A stretch of DNA of 64,000 nt from Mesolinea sp040772305 (GCA_040772305.1 JAXGYK010000001.1:62001-126000); one strand, 5' to 3'. Counted from the first letter of the stretch, positions 26,992 to 36,218 are shown. Notes: generated from the letters alone by a model not told the origin. Numbers and translations: made by a program.

Positions 26992-27020
26992 ATCTTAACA
27001 CTTCAATTTCTTCTTGTCAA
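26992..27020 (-). promoter_or_regulatory. Sigma-70-type promoter of the 28-gene operon
   Basis: On the minus strand a perfect TTGACA -35 element (27015-27020) is followed after exactly 17 bases by TAAGAT (26992-26997). The predicted start is near 26985, giving a leader of about 160 bases before the GTG at 26825. No other comparably good promoter was noticed further down the run, in line with one long message. Confidence 0.55.
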
Positions 27021-27491
27021 GCGATTTAAACGTAATATAAATTTCTCATTCTTCGGAGTTCCCAACCACAGAAAAGTTGTAAATCATCTCCAGACCGCCA
27101 ATTTCGACCCGAATATTCAGTGTTCAGGAAAAGTCAAAAATCACTCCCAAAAATAATCGTTAAAAACGATGAATCCCTGCAACGTATTAATCCCCGAAGC
27201 CATATCAATCCTGATACTTTGAAGAATTCCAAGCTATTACGTATAACAGACGAATGGATACAAGATAAGTAGTGGTTAGCTAACATAATTCTCTACACGG
27301 ATGATCTGACAGGCACGGTAAAGAGTATACTGGAGGGGGATAAGTTACCAATGACTCTGTCAAGATTTTTTGATTCTTATTCGATACCTATGTGGTTGTC
27401 AGCTTTGACCATATAGCCGATATTCTTAATTCAGCATTGGCAGATTCCCAGATTACTTTCTCTTTTTTATCAATTAAATAAAGGAGTAGTT

Positions 27492-28277
27492 ATGGAAGTA
27501 AGATGCACTGATAAGCTCTTTGATTTTTCAGAGAAGAACATATTAGTCACCGGCAGTTCCAAAGGTATCGGTGCAGGTATCGCCAAAAGGTTTGCCGAAG
27601 CCGGCGCCAATGTGGCAGTGCATTATAACTCCAGCCTGGAAGCTGCTCAGGCAATAGCAGATCTTGTTAAAAGTTTTGGCGGGAAAACCGCGCTTCTCAA
27701 GGCCGATATCAGAACTGGAAGCGGTGCTTCAAGTTTATTTGATGCTTTTGATCAGTACTTCGATTCCATTGACATCTTGGTCAATAATGCTGGAAGCTTT
27801 CCCACAGCGAACATCCTCGAAATGAGCGAAGCAGAATGGGATGATATGCTCGACACCAACTTAAAGAGCGTGTTTCTCTGTACACAACAAGCTGCCAGAC
27901 GTATGGTTAAAACAAAAATAGGCGGTGCAATTATCAACATCAGCTCTCTGTCTGCAGTTAATCCTGCCATTGGTCACACCCACTATACTGCTGCCAAAGC
28001 AGGTGTAAAAATGTTTACTATGACTGCCGCAATGGAACTGGGAAAATATGGCATTCGGGTTAATGCTGTTGGACCTGGTTTGATTAATTCGCCCGGTTTA
28101 AGTCAGAATTGGCCAGAAGGCTTAGCCAGCTGGAATAGCAAAGTCCCTCTTGGAAGAGTCGGCGAACCCATTGATATTGCTGATGCCTGCCTTTTCCTTG
28201 CAAGTGATGCTTCCCGCTTTATTACTGGCGAACACATCCTTGTAGATGGCGGAATGTTTACACATCCGCTCTTCTAA
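27492..28277 (+). CDS. Short-chain dehydrogenase/reductase (FabG-like)
   Basis: The 261-residue SDR has TGSSKGIG near residue 19, NNAG near 97, Ser in NISSLSAV, and YTAAK as the Tyr/Lys pair. VDGG closes the fold. The loop HYNSSLEAA after beta-2 fits NADP use. It is transcribed to the right, away from the 28-gene operon, with an AAGGAG site seven bases before the ATG. It could belong to the same regulon, since the shared intergenic region has operator-like repeats. A 3-oxoacyl-ACP reductase or a sugar dehydrogenase are both possible. Confidence 0.87.
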   Translation: MEVRCTDKLFDFSEKNILVTGSSKGIGAGIAKRFAEAGANVAVHYNSSLEAAQAIADLVKSFGGKTALLKADIRTGSGASSLFDAFDQYFDSIDILVNNAGSFPTANILEMSEAEWDDMLDTNLKSVFLCTQQAARRMVKTKIGGAIINISSLSAVNPAIGHTHYTAAKAGVKMFTMTAAMELGKYGIRVNAVGPGLINSPGLSQNWPEGLASWNSKVPLGRVGEPIDIADACLFLASDASRFITGEHILVDGGMFTHPLF

Positions 28278-28410
28278 AAGGAACAAATGGCTCTCCGTAT
28301 TAAAAGAGCGTTTTGTCTTGTTTATAGCTGCTGGAAACAGAAATTTTGCGTGACAAAAGCATAAATATGGATAGCAGCGCAAGCATCTAATAACCCCAGA
28401 GAGGTAGAAA

Positions 28411-28968
28411 ATGATAATGAACGCAATGATGAGCAAGGACGAAAAAAGGAAATACCTTTCCTTACTTAAAGAAAAATTCAATTTTACTGAAATTCCCGAC
28501 GAGGGCGGCTTGCTGTACCAAAGCCATGTTTCAGACGAAAAGGTTAAAGTTGGAGGCATCTCTGACCGCTATCAGGAAGAACGTGCTGTTAACTCAGTGA
28601 TCTATTTCCTTTTAGATAGGGAAACTCCTGGATGTTTTTCCGCAATGCACCGGCTTGAGACAGACGAAACCTATCACTTCTATTTTGGAGATCCAGTCGA
28701 GCTTTTACTCTTGCACCCTGATGGGCGCACAGAAATAATCATTTTAGGCTCCGATATTGCAAATGGGCAGTCTGTTCAGCACACTGTTAAGCGCGGAATA
28801 TGGCAAGGCTCGCAGGTGATCGAGGGCGGCCTGTTTGCATTTATGGCAGCGTCGATGTCGCCAGGTTTTGATACCCGTGATTTCACCCTTGGTAAAAGAG
28901 AAGCCCTGCAGGCAGAATATACAGACTCGGAGCATTACGATCTGATTGAGAAACTCACAAGAGGCTAA
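28411..28968 (+). CDS. Cupin_5 (DUF985) family protein
   Basis: The 185-residue protein has a cupin barrel of the DUF985/cupin_5 type. AVNSVIYFLLD, FSAMHRLETDETYHFYFGDP, and WQGSQVIEGGLFAFMAASMSPGFD are the family hallmarks, with His/Glu residues that could bind a metal or sugar. The ATG has an AGAGAGG site. It follows the SDR by 133 bases and is followed by a bidirectional terminator. Biochemical function in this family is poorly known; sugar or nucleotide-sugar binding has been proposed. Confidence 0.85.
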   Translation: MIMNAMMSKDEKRKYLSLLKEKFNFTEIPDEGGLLYQSHVSDEKVKVGGISDRYQEERAVNSVIYFLLDRETPGCFSAMHRLETDETYHFYFGDPVELLLLHPDGRTEIIILGSDIANGQSVQHTVKRGIWQGSQVIEGGLFAFMAASMSPGFDTRDFTLGKREALQAEYTDSEHYDLIEKLTRG

Positions 28969-29070
28969 GCCCTTAAGATTTCTTCAAACAAAGAACTGCC
29001 CACCCATTTTTTTGTGTGTGTTTTTTTGTATCACCCGTTTCACGAGTCCGACTGCCATAATGGCCCAAAC

Positions 29071-29098
29071 AAAACCCCCGGCATAGCCAGGGGTTTTT
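29071..29098. terminator. Bidirectional intrinsic terminator
   Basis: Arms AAAACCCC (29071-29078) and GGGGTTTT (29090-29097) are extended past one mismatch by GGC/GCC around an ATA loop. There is a T-run on the plus strand and a T-rich tract on the minus strand. It sits between the convergent cupin gene and NCS2 permease gene and can stop both. Confidence 0.8.
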
Positions 29099-29137
29099 CC
29101 TTCAATTAAATCTTTCGCTTAGAAAAGCTATTTTGCA

Positions 29138-30541
29138 TTAATCTTCCTGAGCCGGTTCATCATGCTGTGGCTCAGGTTCAAGATAGACTGGGGCATTAAA
29201 GCCTCCCAAGATCAGGTTAAGGAAAATGCCGAAGATGGCAGCGGTTGCCAGAGCAGGCAGTTCTGCGCCGAAGAAGGGAATTACACCGCCAAAGACAGTT
29301 TGTCCACCCAGGCCAATTACCATAATCGTAGCGATGATGGCAATGTTCTTTGCGCTAAACATGTCCACTTTCTTCTCGAGCATAATCGCAATACCCTGAG
29401 CAGCAATAGCACCAAAGAGGTAGATTTCCAAGCCGCCAATGACTGGCAGTGGGATGCCATAGATTGCTTTGACCAATGGGGTGAAGCAGGAAATGATCAT
29501 CGCAATGATTGCTGCAGCAATCAATACCGGAACCGAGAATACTTTTGTAATGGCCATGGCGCTGATATTTTCGCCATAGTTTGTTCCAGCAGGGCCGCCC
29601 ATAAAGCCAGCAACCATATCACCAAGACCGTCGCCAATCAGGTTATCACCTAAAAGATGCGCGATATCATACACCTTCTTGCTGCCCTTCTTTTTAGCCA
29701 GATCATTAACGTAGACGTCCAGCTGGTAAATATGGGCGGTAGACTCTGGGATGGTGGCCAGTGCCACTGGCATAATAGCAAACGCAGCCGGCCAATATAC
29801 CGTCGGCACTGTAAAGTGCGGCAAAGCAATTAAGCCTTGGGAGGCAACATCCGCAGGCAATGCCCTAAAGAGGCTGGGGCCGCCAAAAAGGGCAATAGCT
29901 GCTGCAACCAGGCTGCCAACAAGCATGCCTAACAGCAGCGGCAGCTGCGACCAAATACCCTTTAGATAGACCGAGAAAAGAATAGTGGAAAGCAAAGTTG
30001 CAAGCGAAACGAGCCAAGCCAAGTTATTTGTGCTTCCATCAGCGGCATTAAACATGGACGCATCGCTTATGGCATTACCTGCCAGGCTAAGGCCAATAAT
30101 CATGGCAATTGGGCCGGTGATAGCCGGAGGCAGGATCCTCTCGATAACTTCACGTCCCACTTTTTTGACGATAATACCTGCCAGGATAGAAACAAGACCC
30201 GACATCACAATACCAAAGGTAGCGATTGAAATCTTTTCGTCTAAGGGCAGGCTTGCCAAGTTTTCGGAGGCCAGCAAGCCAAAAATGGCCGCGATATAAG
30301 AAAAACTAGAACCGTAATACAGCGGAATCTTTCCGCGTGTTACCAGAATAAAACAAAGTGTTGCGAAACCGCTGGCAAAAATAGTTGTTGAAATGTGGAA
30401 GTTTGTGATAAGGGCTACCGTAATCGTTGCAGGGAACATAACGATTACCTGCTGCAGTGCATAGAGGATCAGCTTCCAAAAGGGCGGCTGTTCATCTGGC
30501 AGGTAGCCTGTCTTGCTGTCTACTTTAGTAAACCAAGCCAT
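29138..30541 (-). CDS. NCS2-family uracil/xanthine permease
   Basis: The 467-residue membrane protein has about 14 helices. LQQVIVMFPA in the first helix, YYGSSFSYIAAI in the third, and the substrate-helix segments PAGTNYGENISA and GGLEIYLFGAIAAQG are features of the UraA/UapA family of nucleobase:proton symporters. Glu in TIPESTAH of helix 8 corresponds to the uracil-contact residue. It likely imports a purine, pyrimidine or similar ring for the molybdenum hydroxylase and amidohydrolases nearby. A ten-base palindrome (AAAACGTTTT, 30571-30580) lies about 30 bases before the start. Confidence 0.9.
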   Translation of the reverse strand: MAWFTKVDSKTGYLPDEQPPFWKLILYALQQVIVMFPATITVALITNFHISTTIFASGFATLCFILVTRGKIPLYYGSSFSYIAAIFGLLASENLASLPLDEKISIATFGIVMSGLVSILAGIIVKKVGREVIERILPPAITGPIAMIIGLSLAGNAISDASMFNAADGSTNNLAWLVSLATLLSTILFSVYLKGIWSQLPLLLGMLVGSLVAAAIALFGGPSLFRALPADVASQGLIALPHFTVPTVYWPAAFAIMPVALATIPESTAHIYQLDVYVNDLAKKKGSKKVYDIAHLLGDNLIGDGLGDMVAGFMGGPAGTNYGENISAMAITKVFSVPVLIAAAIIAMIISCFTPLVKAIYGIPLPVIGGLEIYLFGAIAAQGIAIMLEKKVDMFSAKNIAIIATIMVIGLGGQTVFGGVIPFFGAELPALATAAIFGIFLNLILGGFNAPVYLEPEPQHDEPAQED

Positions 30542-30570
30542 AATGATCTCCTATTCATATAATTTGATGA

Positions 30571-30580
30571 AAAACGTTTT
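30571..30580. promoter_or_regulatory. Possible operator upstream of the NCS2 permease
   Basis: A perfect ten-base palindrome, AAAACGTTTT, lies 30 bases before the permease start codon. Its central CG and A/T arms resemble LacI/PurR-class half-sites, but a single short palindrome can occur by chance. Confidence 0.25.
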
Positions 30581-30692
30581 AAAACAGAACACCAGAACTT
30601 GATTCGAGTTTCTCCTTTCCGGCGATATTGGCTCTTTTTCTCTCTGTTGAAGCCCTGTCAGCCACCATGATTATAGCCATGATTTTCTAAAA

Positions 30693-30719
30693 AGTGTCAG
30701 GCAAAAAATGCCTGACACT
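30693..30719 (-). terminator. Intrinsic terminator of the molybdenum hydroxylase operon
   Basis: Perfect 11-base arms (AGTGTCAGGCA and its complement) enclose a five-base loop, followed on the minus strand by a short T-run. It begins eight bases after the stop of the large subunit gene at 30727, so it ends the hydroxylase message before the permease gene. Confidence 0.75.
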
Positions 30720-30726
30720 CTAATTA

Positions 30727-33108
30727 CTACTCGGTTTTCTCTGATTTCTTCAAAATTCCTAAGGCAACATTTTCAGGTGAAAGCGGCAGATCATGGAAGT
30801 TAATTCCAAGTGCATCATAAAGAGCATTTCCAACCGCTGAAGGCACAGAAATCATGGGGTGTTCCCCTACTCCGCGGGCACCGTACGGTCCATTGTGCTG
30901 TGGATTTTCGATGTATATAGGTACGATCTCCAGCGGTATGTCCTTCATGGTTGGAATCTTGTTATCGGTAAATGAGGGGTTCATCAACTTGTTTTCAGCA
31001 TTAAATTTGTACGCTTCCAACAACGCAGACCCCAAGCCTTGAACAACTCCGCCAGTTATCTGGCCATAGATAAGATTTTTGTTGATTACCTGGCCAATAT
31101 CAAAAGCCGAGGCAACCTTAAGAACCGTAACATCTCCGGTTTCAACATCAACTTCCAACTCAACAGCGTGCGCGCCGAAAGTCCAGGCCAGAGCAGGGTT
31201 ACCCTGACCAGTTTCGGGATCCATGTTAGTCAAGCCGTCAGCAATACTGGAGCCGTGCGCGATGAGTGCTCCACCTAGCCCCATGCCATCCGGATATGCA
31301 TAGCCCAAAGCCATTTCCTGATATGAAACACGGCGCTCCGGGTTGTGGACATGGTAGATGTATCCGCCGCCATGTCTAAGGTTTTCAGGTATAGTGCGCA
31401 AAATTTGAGCAGCAATTTCCTTCATTTGCTTTATCAGGTCACGGCAAGCCAATACGACTGCGTTACCGCCCATAAAGGTAAACTTGGATGCAACAGTATT
31501 CCAGTCGTAGGGGTTGGTATTGGTATTTATCTCTTGGATCACTTCAATCATCTCGATTGGCAGGTCCAGCTCTTCAGCTGCTATCTGGGCAATAATGGTA
31601 TTAGCACCCTGACCAATGTCAACCGCCCCAATCATGATCTTAATGTGACCATCACCAACCATCTGAACAATTACGGAAGATGCCGTATTCACAGGCATAG
31701 CTGGTGCCTTCTGGAGCATAGCAAAACCCTTGCCGCGAACTTTACCGGTCTTCCACTCTTTTGCTCTCTCTTCTTCTGTCTTGCGACCTGTCCAACCAAT
31801 TTCTTTAATCACCGCATCCAAACAGTCACTCGGGCTGCCACTGCTTTCGGTAATCAGCTCCCCGCTGATGGTGCGAGAGCCAGGTTTGAGCAGATTGATT
31901 TTGCGCAGCTCATATGGGTCAATACCGAGCTTCTGCGAGATGATATCCATCTGGCGTTCAATCGTCCAGTGAGTTTCAAGGTGACCAAATCCGCGATAAG
32001 CAGTGCTGAAAACCTTGTTCGTATAGATCGTGCGTGAATCGATGTAAGTGTTATCTACCTCGTAGGGTCCAATGCCGGAATAAACAGCTGCTTTACCAAC
32101 ATTCACACCATAGTCGGCATAGGCACCGCTATCCCAGTCAAAAATAACTTTGACCGCTTTAATCTCACCGTCATTCATAACGCCGGTTTTAATATGTCCG
32201 CGCATGCCTGCCCGGGTGGGCAGCTGATTAAATTCCTGCTCCCGAGTAGGACGGAACTTAACTGGTGCACCTCCGGCAGCTTTCGAAAGCAATGCAGCCA
32301 GCGGTTCCAGGTGAATACCGGCTTTGCCTCCAAAGCCGCCACCAACATAAGGAATATAGACTTCAACATCACTTTCTTTAATCCCAAAGCTCCAGGCCAT
32401 CATTTGGCGCAAGGCAAAGGGGCTCTGAGCTGAAGACCAAATTTTGATGTGGTCTGAGTATGGATCGCTCTGCACAATGGTTACATGTGTTTCCATGGGA
32501 ACATGACCTACGGCAGGCAGAGAAAATTCGTTTTCCAATACCAGGTCGCATTCCTGAAAGGCTTTTTCCACATCTCCCTTGCGGTTTTTATTCAGGCTGG
32601 CAATGTTCGAATCAGGCTGTGGGAAGAAAATACCTTCGAGATGCGGAATTTCGTTAATATCTTCATGAACCAGAATCTTGGCTTCCAAAGCCTGGTCAAG
32701 CGAGGTTACAGCCTCCAAGGGTTCGTAATCAACTTTGATGAGCGAAAGGGCACGTTCAGCAGTCTTCTCGTCAACCGCCGCTACTGCAGCAACCGCCTCG
32801 CCCTGGTAACGCGTTTCACCCCGCGCCAAAACCAGTTTGTCCTGCATATACAAACCCACATGAATATCGGTATCTTCCCCGCTAATCACAGCTTTTACGC
32901 CAGGCAGCGCTTTAGCCGCACTGGTATCGATCGAACGGATTTTTGCCCTGGCATATGGCGAAAGCAAAATCTTGCCATGAAGCATCCCAGGCAATTCCAA
33001 GTCAAAGGCATAGCGTGCCTGGCCGGTTACCTTCTTACGGGCATCCTTACGTGAGTAAGGCTGACCAATATGCTTATATTTCGATTTATATTCTGCGTGG
33101 GTCGTCAT
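30727..33108 (-). CDS. Xanthine dehydrogenase-family molybdopterin-binding (large) subunit
   Basis: The 793-residue protein is the molybdenum subunit of a xanthine dehydrogenase/nicotinate dehydrogenase-type hydroxylase. Visible elements are YVGGGFGGKAG (cofactor contact), TAYRGFGH, GAVDIGQGANT, and RGVGEHPM, where Glu is the catalytic base. It inserts a water-derived oxygen at a ring carbon. With the FeS and FAD subunits next to it (gaps of 1 and 4 bases) it makes a three-subunit enzyme. The residues around the Mo site are not enough to tell xanthine from other heterocycles. Maturation factors are not in the window. Confidence 0.92.
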   Translation of the reverse strand: MTTHAEYKSKYKHIGQPYSRKDARKKVTGQARYAFDLELPGMLHGKILLSPYARAKIRSIDTSAAKALPGVKAVISGEDTDIHVGLYMQDKLVLARGETRYQGEAVAAVAAVDEKTAERALSLIKVDYEPLEAVTSLDQALEAKILVHEDINEIPHLEGIFFPQPDSNIASLNKNRKGDVEKAFQECDLVLENEFSLPAVGHVPMETHVTIVQSDPYSDHIKIWSSAQSPFALRQMMAWSFGIKESDVEVYIPYVGGGFGGKAGIHLEPLAALLSKAAGGAPVKFRPTREQEFNQLPTRAGMRGHIKTGVMNDGEIKAVKVIFDWDSGAYADYGVNVGKAAVYSGIGPYEVDNTYIDSRTIYTNKVFSTAYRGFGHLETHWTIERQMDIISQKLGIDPYELRKINLLKPGSRTISGELITESSGSPSDCLDAVIKEIGWTGRKTEEERAKEWKTGKVRGKGFAMLQKAPAMPVNTASSVIVQMVGDGHIKIMIGAVDIGQGANTIIAQIAAEELDLPIEMIEVIQEINTNTNPYDWNTVASKFTFMGGNAVVLACRDLIKQMKEIAAQILRTIPENLRHGGGYIYHVHNPERRVSYQEMALGYAYPDGMGLGGALIAHGSSIADGLTNMDPETGQGNPALAWTFGAHAVELEVDVETGDVTVLKVASAFDIGQVINKNLIYGQITGGVVQGLGSALLEAYKFNAENKLMNPSFTDNKIPTMKDIPLEIVPIYIENPQHNGPYGARGVGEHPMISVPSAVGNALYDALGINFHDLPLSPENVALGILKKSEKTE

Positions 33109-33109
33109 T

Positions 33110-33640
33110 CTACAACTCCGATCTTTCTCGCTGCGCTGCAGCTCTTACAGCATCGAGGATAGGTACATAACCCGTACAGCGACATAAATTGCCGGCCAGA
33201 GCTTCTTTGATCTCATCATCACTGGGAGAAGGATTCTCATCTAACAGTGCGCGGGCAGACATTAAAATACCTGGTGTGCAGAACCCACACTGCAGAGCAT
33301 CGTGTTTGATGAATTCTTCTTGCAGGATCGAAAGCTTGTTCTTACTGGCCAAGCCTTCAACTGTAAGTACATTGGCACCTTCCGCTTCCACAGCCAAAAC
33401 CAGACACGAGGTCACTGCCTTGCCGTTCATAATCACAGTACAAGCACCACACTCACCTTCTCCGCAGGCTTCTTTCGTTCCAAAGAGCTTCATTTTGTCG
33501 CGCAAAAAGTGCAGGAGAGACATAGTAGGATCAATGGCATAACAAACTTCTTCGCCATTAACTGTAAGGTGCAGGGTAACTGGTTCTTGGCTTGAGGCAG
33601 GATGTGCTGCGAACATGGAACAATCTTTTTCTTCGTTCAT
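33110..33640 (-). CDS. Xanthine dehydrogenase-family [2Fe-2S] subunit
   Basis: The start is the ATG at 33640, with GGAAGG before it; a longer frame to 33808 would overlap the FAD subunit gene and is not supported. The 176-residue protein has two clusters. The first is plant-ferredoxin-like, with CGEGECGACTV and a later Cys; the second is helical, with CGFCTPG and NLCRCTGY. It passes electrons from molybdenum to FAD. The N-terminal 20 residues before VTLHLTVNG are an unremarkable extension. Confidence 0.93.
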   Translation of the reverse strand: MNEEKDCSMFAAHPASSQEPVTLHLTVNGEEVCYAIDPTMSLLHFLRDKMKLFGTKEACGEGECGACTVIMNGKAVTSCLVLAVEAEGANVLTVEGLASKNKLSILQEEFIKHDALQCGFCTPGILMSARALLDENPSPSDDEIKEALAGNLCRCTGYVPILDAVRAAAQRERSEL

Positions 33641-33644
33641 CAGT

Positions 33645-34496
33645 TTAACCTTCCTTTGCCGAAACCTTCTGCAAACCGCGCTTAAGCAGTACACCTGCGA
33701 TATGCAAGCGATATTCTGCTGAAGAGCGCACATCTGAAATAGGTTTGATATGGTTTTTAACCTCATTTGCTGCCCACTGGATAGTTTCTTCAGAGAGCCC
33801 GCGGGCATTTAAGTCTTCTTCTAACTTAAAAAGCCGCAACGGTGTAGCAGCAACTGCAGCTACAGCCGCAGAAACCTTGCCATCACCGGACTTACGGCAA
33901 GCCACACCAACCGTAGCCAAATCATGACCCTTCAAGCGTGATTGCTTGAGGTACACGCTTTTATCATCTGCATCGGGTGCCGGAAGATGGACAGAAACCA
34001 CCAGCTCACCCTTTTGCAAAACTGTTTTCTTTACGCCTGTAAAGAACTCACTCAGGTTCACCATGCGCTCTCCCTGAGGGCCCACAATGCGCAGTTTTGC
34101 ATCATACACAAGAAGTGCTGGTGGCAGATCAGCACCGGGGGATGCATTGCACAAGTTACCCACAAGCGTGGCACGATTGCGCAGTTGATACGAAGCCAAA
34201 GATTCACAGCCCTGGTGTAAGGCCGGATACTTGCTGCGTACCCAGTCAGTTTCGATTAACTTGTTGACCACCACCCGCGCTCCAATTACCGCACCGTTCT
34301 CATCATCGTAGGTGAGCACATCCATTTCGGGAATGGCTTTAATGTCAACGATGTATTTTGCATCGATGACATTCCTACGCAGGAGGATCATCAGATCTGT
34401 TCCACCTGCTAAAACGTAGGCACCTTCGGCTTGATTAAGAAACTGGGTTGCTTCGGGGAGGGTTTGGGGCTTGAAATACGTGAAAGTACTTAACAC
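33645..34496 (-). CDS. Xanthine dehydrogenase-family FAD-binding subunit
   Basis: The 283-residue protein has the FAD-binding motif AGGTDLMILLRR near residue 32, with TLVGNLCNASPGAD near 105 for the second FAD loop. It is the CoxM/XdhB type. It reoxidises the iron-sulfur clusters and passes electrons to NAD or another acceptor. It is the first gene of the three-gene hydroxylase unit. The 196 bases before it are AT-rich and probably carry its promoter; no clear box was fixed there. Confidence 0.92.
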   Translation of the reverse strand: MLSTFTYFKPQTLPEATQFLNQAEGAYVLAGGTDLMILLRRNVIDAKYIVDIKAIPEMDVLTYDDENGAVIGARVVVNKLIETDWVRSKYPALHQGCESLASYQLRNRATLVGNLCNASPGADLPPALLVYDAKLRIVGPQGERMVNLSEFFTGVKKTVLQKGELVVSVHLPAPDADDKSVYLKQSRLKGHDLATVGVACRKSGDGKVSAAVAAVAATPLRLFKLEEDLNARGLSEETIQWAANEVKNHIKPISDVRSSAEYRLHIAGVLLKRGLQKVSAKEG

Positions 34497-34692
34497 TAAT
34501 AGCCTCCTTACTTTAACCGTCGATTAAAGGTTATTAATTTTCTTAGAACATCCATTCCAAGAACCGTCACATCTACATCGAATTAATAATAGAAGTAGTA
34601 AACATATTCTAACATATTGACTACCTTGGTTCTTTGTTATTCTGCTATAAAGATTTGTTCGTTTATTGTCTTATTATTGTAAGTTTCTACCA

Positions 34693-36138
34693 TTAAAAGG
34701 GCTCATTTGGGGCTAATCGATGCTTGGTAAAGCGTTCAAACTCTTCCGAAAAAGCGAGTAATTTTTCCTCACGGAAGGGCATCGAAAGTATCTCCATTCC
34801 CACTGGCAATCCAAGAGGAGCACTCTCAGAAACAGATGTAAACCCAATAGGCACACATAAGGAAGGAAAGCCCGATATAGATGAAAGCGCACCGTTACGC
34901 AAGCGCTGAGGCTCCCCCACCTTGCAAACCGGTATCTGCTGGTGTGGAAAGAGAATTGCATCCACTTGTTCTGCAGCGAACAAGTTCGCCAGTTCGGTTT
35001 GTAATTGGGCTTGCAGCTTCAAACGCTGCTTGTAGTTCTCATCCTGCCTGGAAAGAGAATTATTAGCGACGATATTTTTCTCAATACTGGGGTGGTACTT
35101 TCCGCTTTCGATGATCTGAGCTAAGGATTGCATCGGAGCATTAACACTCTGCAAGTAAGCGTTGAGGTCTTCTTTTAATTCAAAAGTGTGCAAGCTGACA
35201 TCGCTGACCAACTGCTGGGAGTCCAGCTGTGTATCCATTTCAACCAGCTCAGCGCCCAGGGCAGCAAAATCAATAAGCGCCTGTTCCATCAAGAGATTAA
35301 TATCCTGGCTAGCCTCACTTGTTCCAAAAAAGCTGCGTAAAACACCAATTCGTTTTGCCTTGAGCTGTTCCGGCTGATGCAGATAGCAATCTTTTTGTGA
35401 GAATATCTCGCCCCAGGCAGTTAAGGCATCTAATGGCTCGTAACCGCTGATGACAGCTTGAAGAATGCGCAGATCATCTGTCGTTCGCGCCATGGGTCCC
35501 GCAGTATCCTGCGATAAGGAATAAGGGACAATTCCTGTGCGGCTCACACTGCCTAAGCTTGGCCGTAAGCCAAAGAGATTGTTTGCGCTTGAAGGGGAAC
35601 GAATCGAATTAATCGTGTCCGTGCCTATCCCAACCATCCCGAAGTTCGCTGCAAGCGCGGCGCCGGTTCCACCGCTGCTGCCGCCAGGTGTGCGCGTTAG
35701 GTCATAGGGGTTCAAAGTTTGGCCGCCCAAAGAGCTGGTGCTTTCGCCCCAAATCGCAAATTCGTGGAGATTGGTCTTGGCTAGGATAATTGCGCCTGCC
35801 TGACGCATTTTTTCAACAATTGGTGCATCCTTGTTTGTACAAAAACCTTCCAAAGCCAAACTTCCGGCCGTTGTAGGCATATCAAAAGTTTCAACATTGT
35901 CTTTTAGTAAAACCGGTACGCCATGCAATGGGCCAGCCCATTTACCATGCTGCTGCCAGTCTTCATCTAATGCCCGCGCCCTGGCCATGGCCTGCGGGTT
36001 TGTGCAAATAATACTTTTCAGGATTGGGTCGTAGCGTTGGATGCGGTCCAAATAAAACGCCACCAACTCGCTGCAGGTGAGCTCACCATTCTTAAGCGCC
36101 GCATGAAAGTCCCTAATCGTGAGTTCAAGCATTTCCAT
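34693..36138 (-). CDS. Amidase-signature hydrolase
   Basis: The 481-residue protein belongs to the amidase signature family (GatA/AtzF/indole-acetamide hydrolase). The catalytic Lys is in VLLKDNVET near residue 78, the cis-Ser in PGGSSGG near 153, and the nucleophile Ser in GTDTINSIRSPS near 178. The usual GTDTGGSIR is changed at the two Gly residues, which may reshape the oxyanion pocket. It would cleave an amide or ureido bond to release ammonia. It is transcribed away from the PucR gene and towards the hydroxylase genes. Confidence 0.88.
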   Translation of the reverse strand: MEMLELTIRDFHAALKNGELTCSELVAFYLDRIQRYDPILKSIICTNPQAMARARALDEDWQQHGKWAGPLHGVPVLLKDNVETFDMPTTAGSLALEGFCTNKDAPIVEKMRQAGAIILAKTNLHEFAIWGESTSSLGGQTLNPYDLTRTPGGSSGGTGAALAANFGMVGIGTDTINSIRSPSSANNLFGLRPSLGSVSRTGIVPYSLSQDTAGPMARTTDDLRILQAVISGYEPLDALTAWGEIFSQKDCYLHQPEQLKAKRIGVLRSFFGTSEASQDINLLMEQALIDFAALGAELVEMDTQLDSQQLVSDVSLHTFELKEDLNAYLQSVNAPMQSLAQIIESGKYHPSIEKNIVANNSLSRQDENYKQRLKLQAQLQTELANLFAAEQVDAILFPHQQIPVCKVGEPQRLRNGALSSISGFPSLCVPIGFTSVSESAPLGLPVGMEILSMPFREEKLLAFSEEFERFTKHRLAPNEPF

Positions 36139-36190
36139 CCTACCTCCTCACTAAGCTACTAATCTCATTTTAATCATAAACCATTCTATC

Positions 36191-36218
36191 CTGACTAATA
36201 ATGTGGTAAACTTATAAT
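36191..36218 (+). promoter_or_regulatory. Candidate promoter of the PucR-led operon
   Basis: A perfect TATAAT at 36213-36218 lies 16 bases after CTGACT (36191-36196), on the strand leading into the PucR gene whose ATG is at 36311. The leader would be about 85 bases. It lies in the 172-base divergent spacer shared with the amidase gene, so a PucR site here could control both directions. Confidence 0.45.

Larger units (their letters stand above)
26826..27491. other. Divergent intergenic region with operon promoter and inverted repeats
   Basis: These 666 AT-rich bases separate the leftward 28-gene run from the rightward SDR gene at 27492. They hold the promoter at 26992-27020, the inverted repeat at 26894-26909 and a second one at 27156-27170 (ATCGTT-aaa-AACGAT), which resembles a LacI-type half-site pair. 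A 47-codon open frame without a start codon at 27273-27416 may be debris of an older gene. No further gene is supported. Confidence 0.6.

Noticed and set aside
27273..27416. A 47-codon open frame in the intergenic region before the SDR gene.
   Set aside because: It has no start codon or ribosome site, no recognisable motif, and could be chance.
33641..33808. Longer start for the [2Fe-2S] subunit.
   Set aside because: It would overlap the FAD subunit gene by over 160 bases; the ATG at 33640 has GGAAGG.
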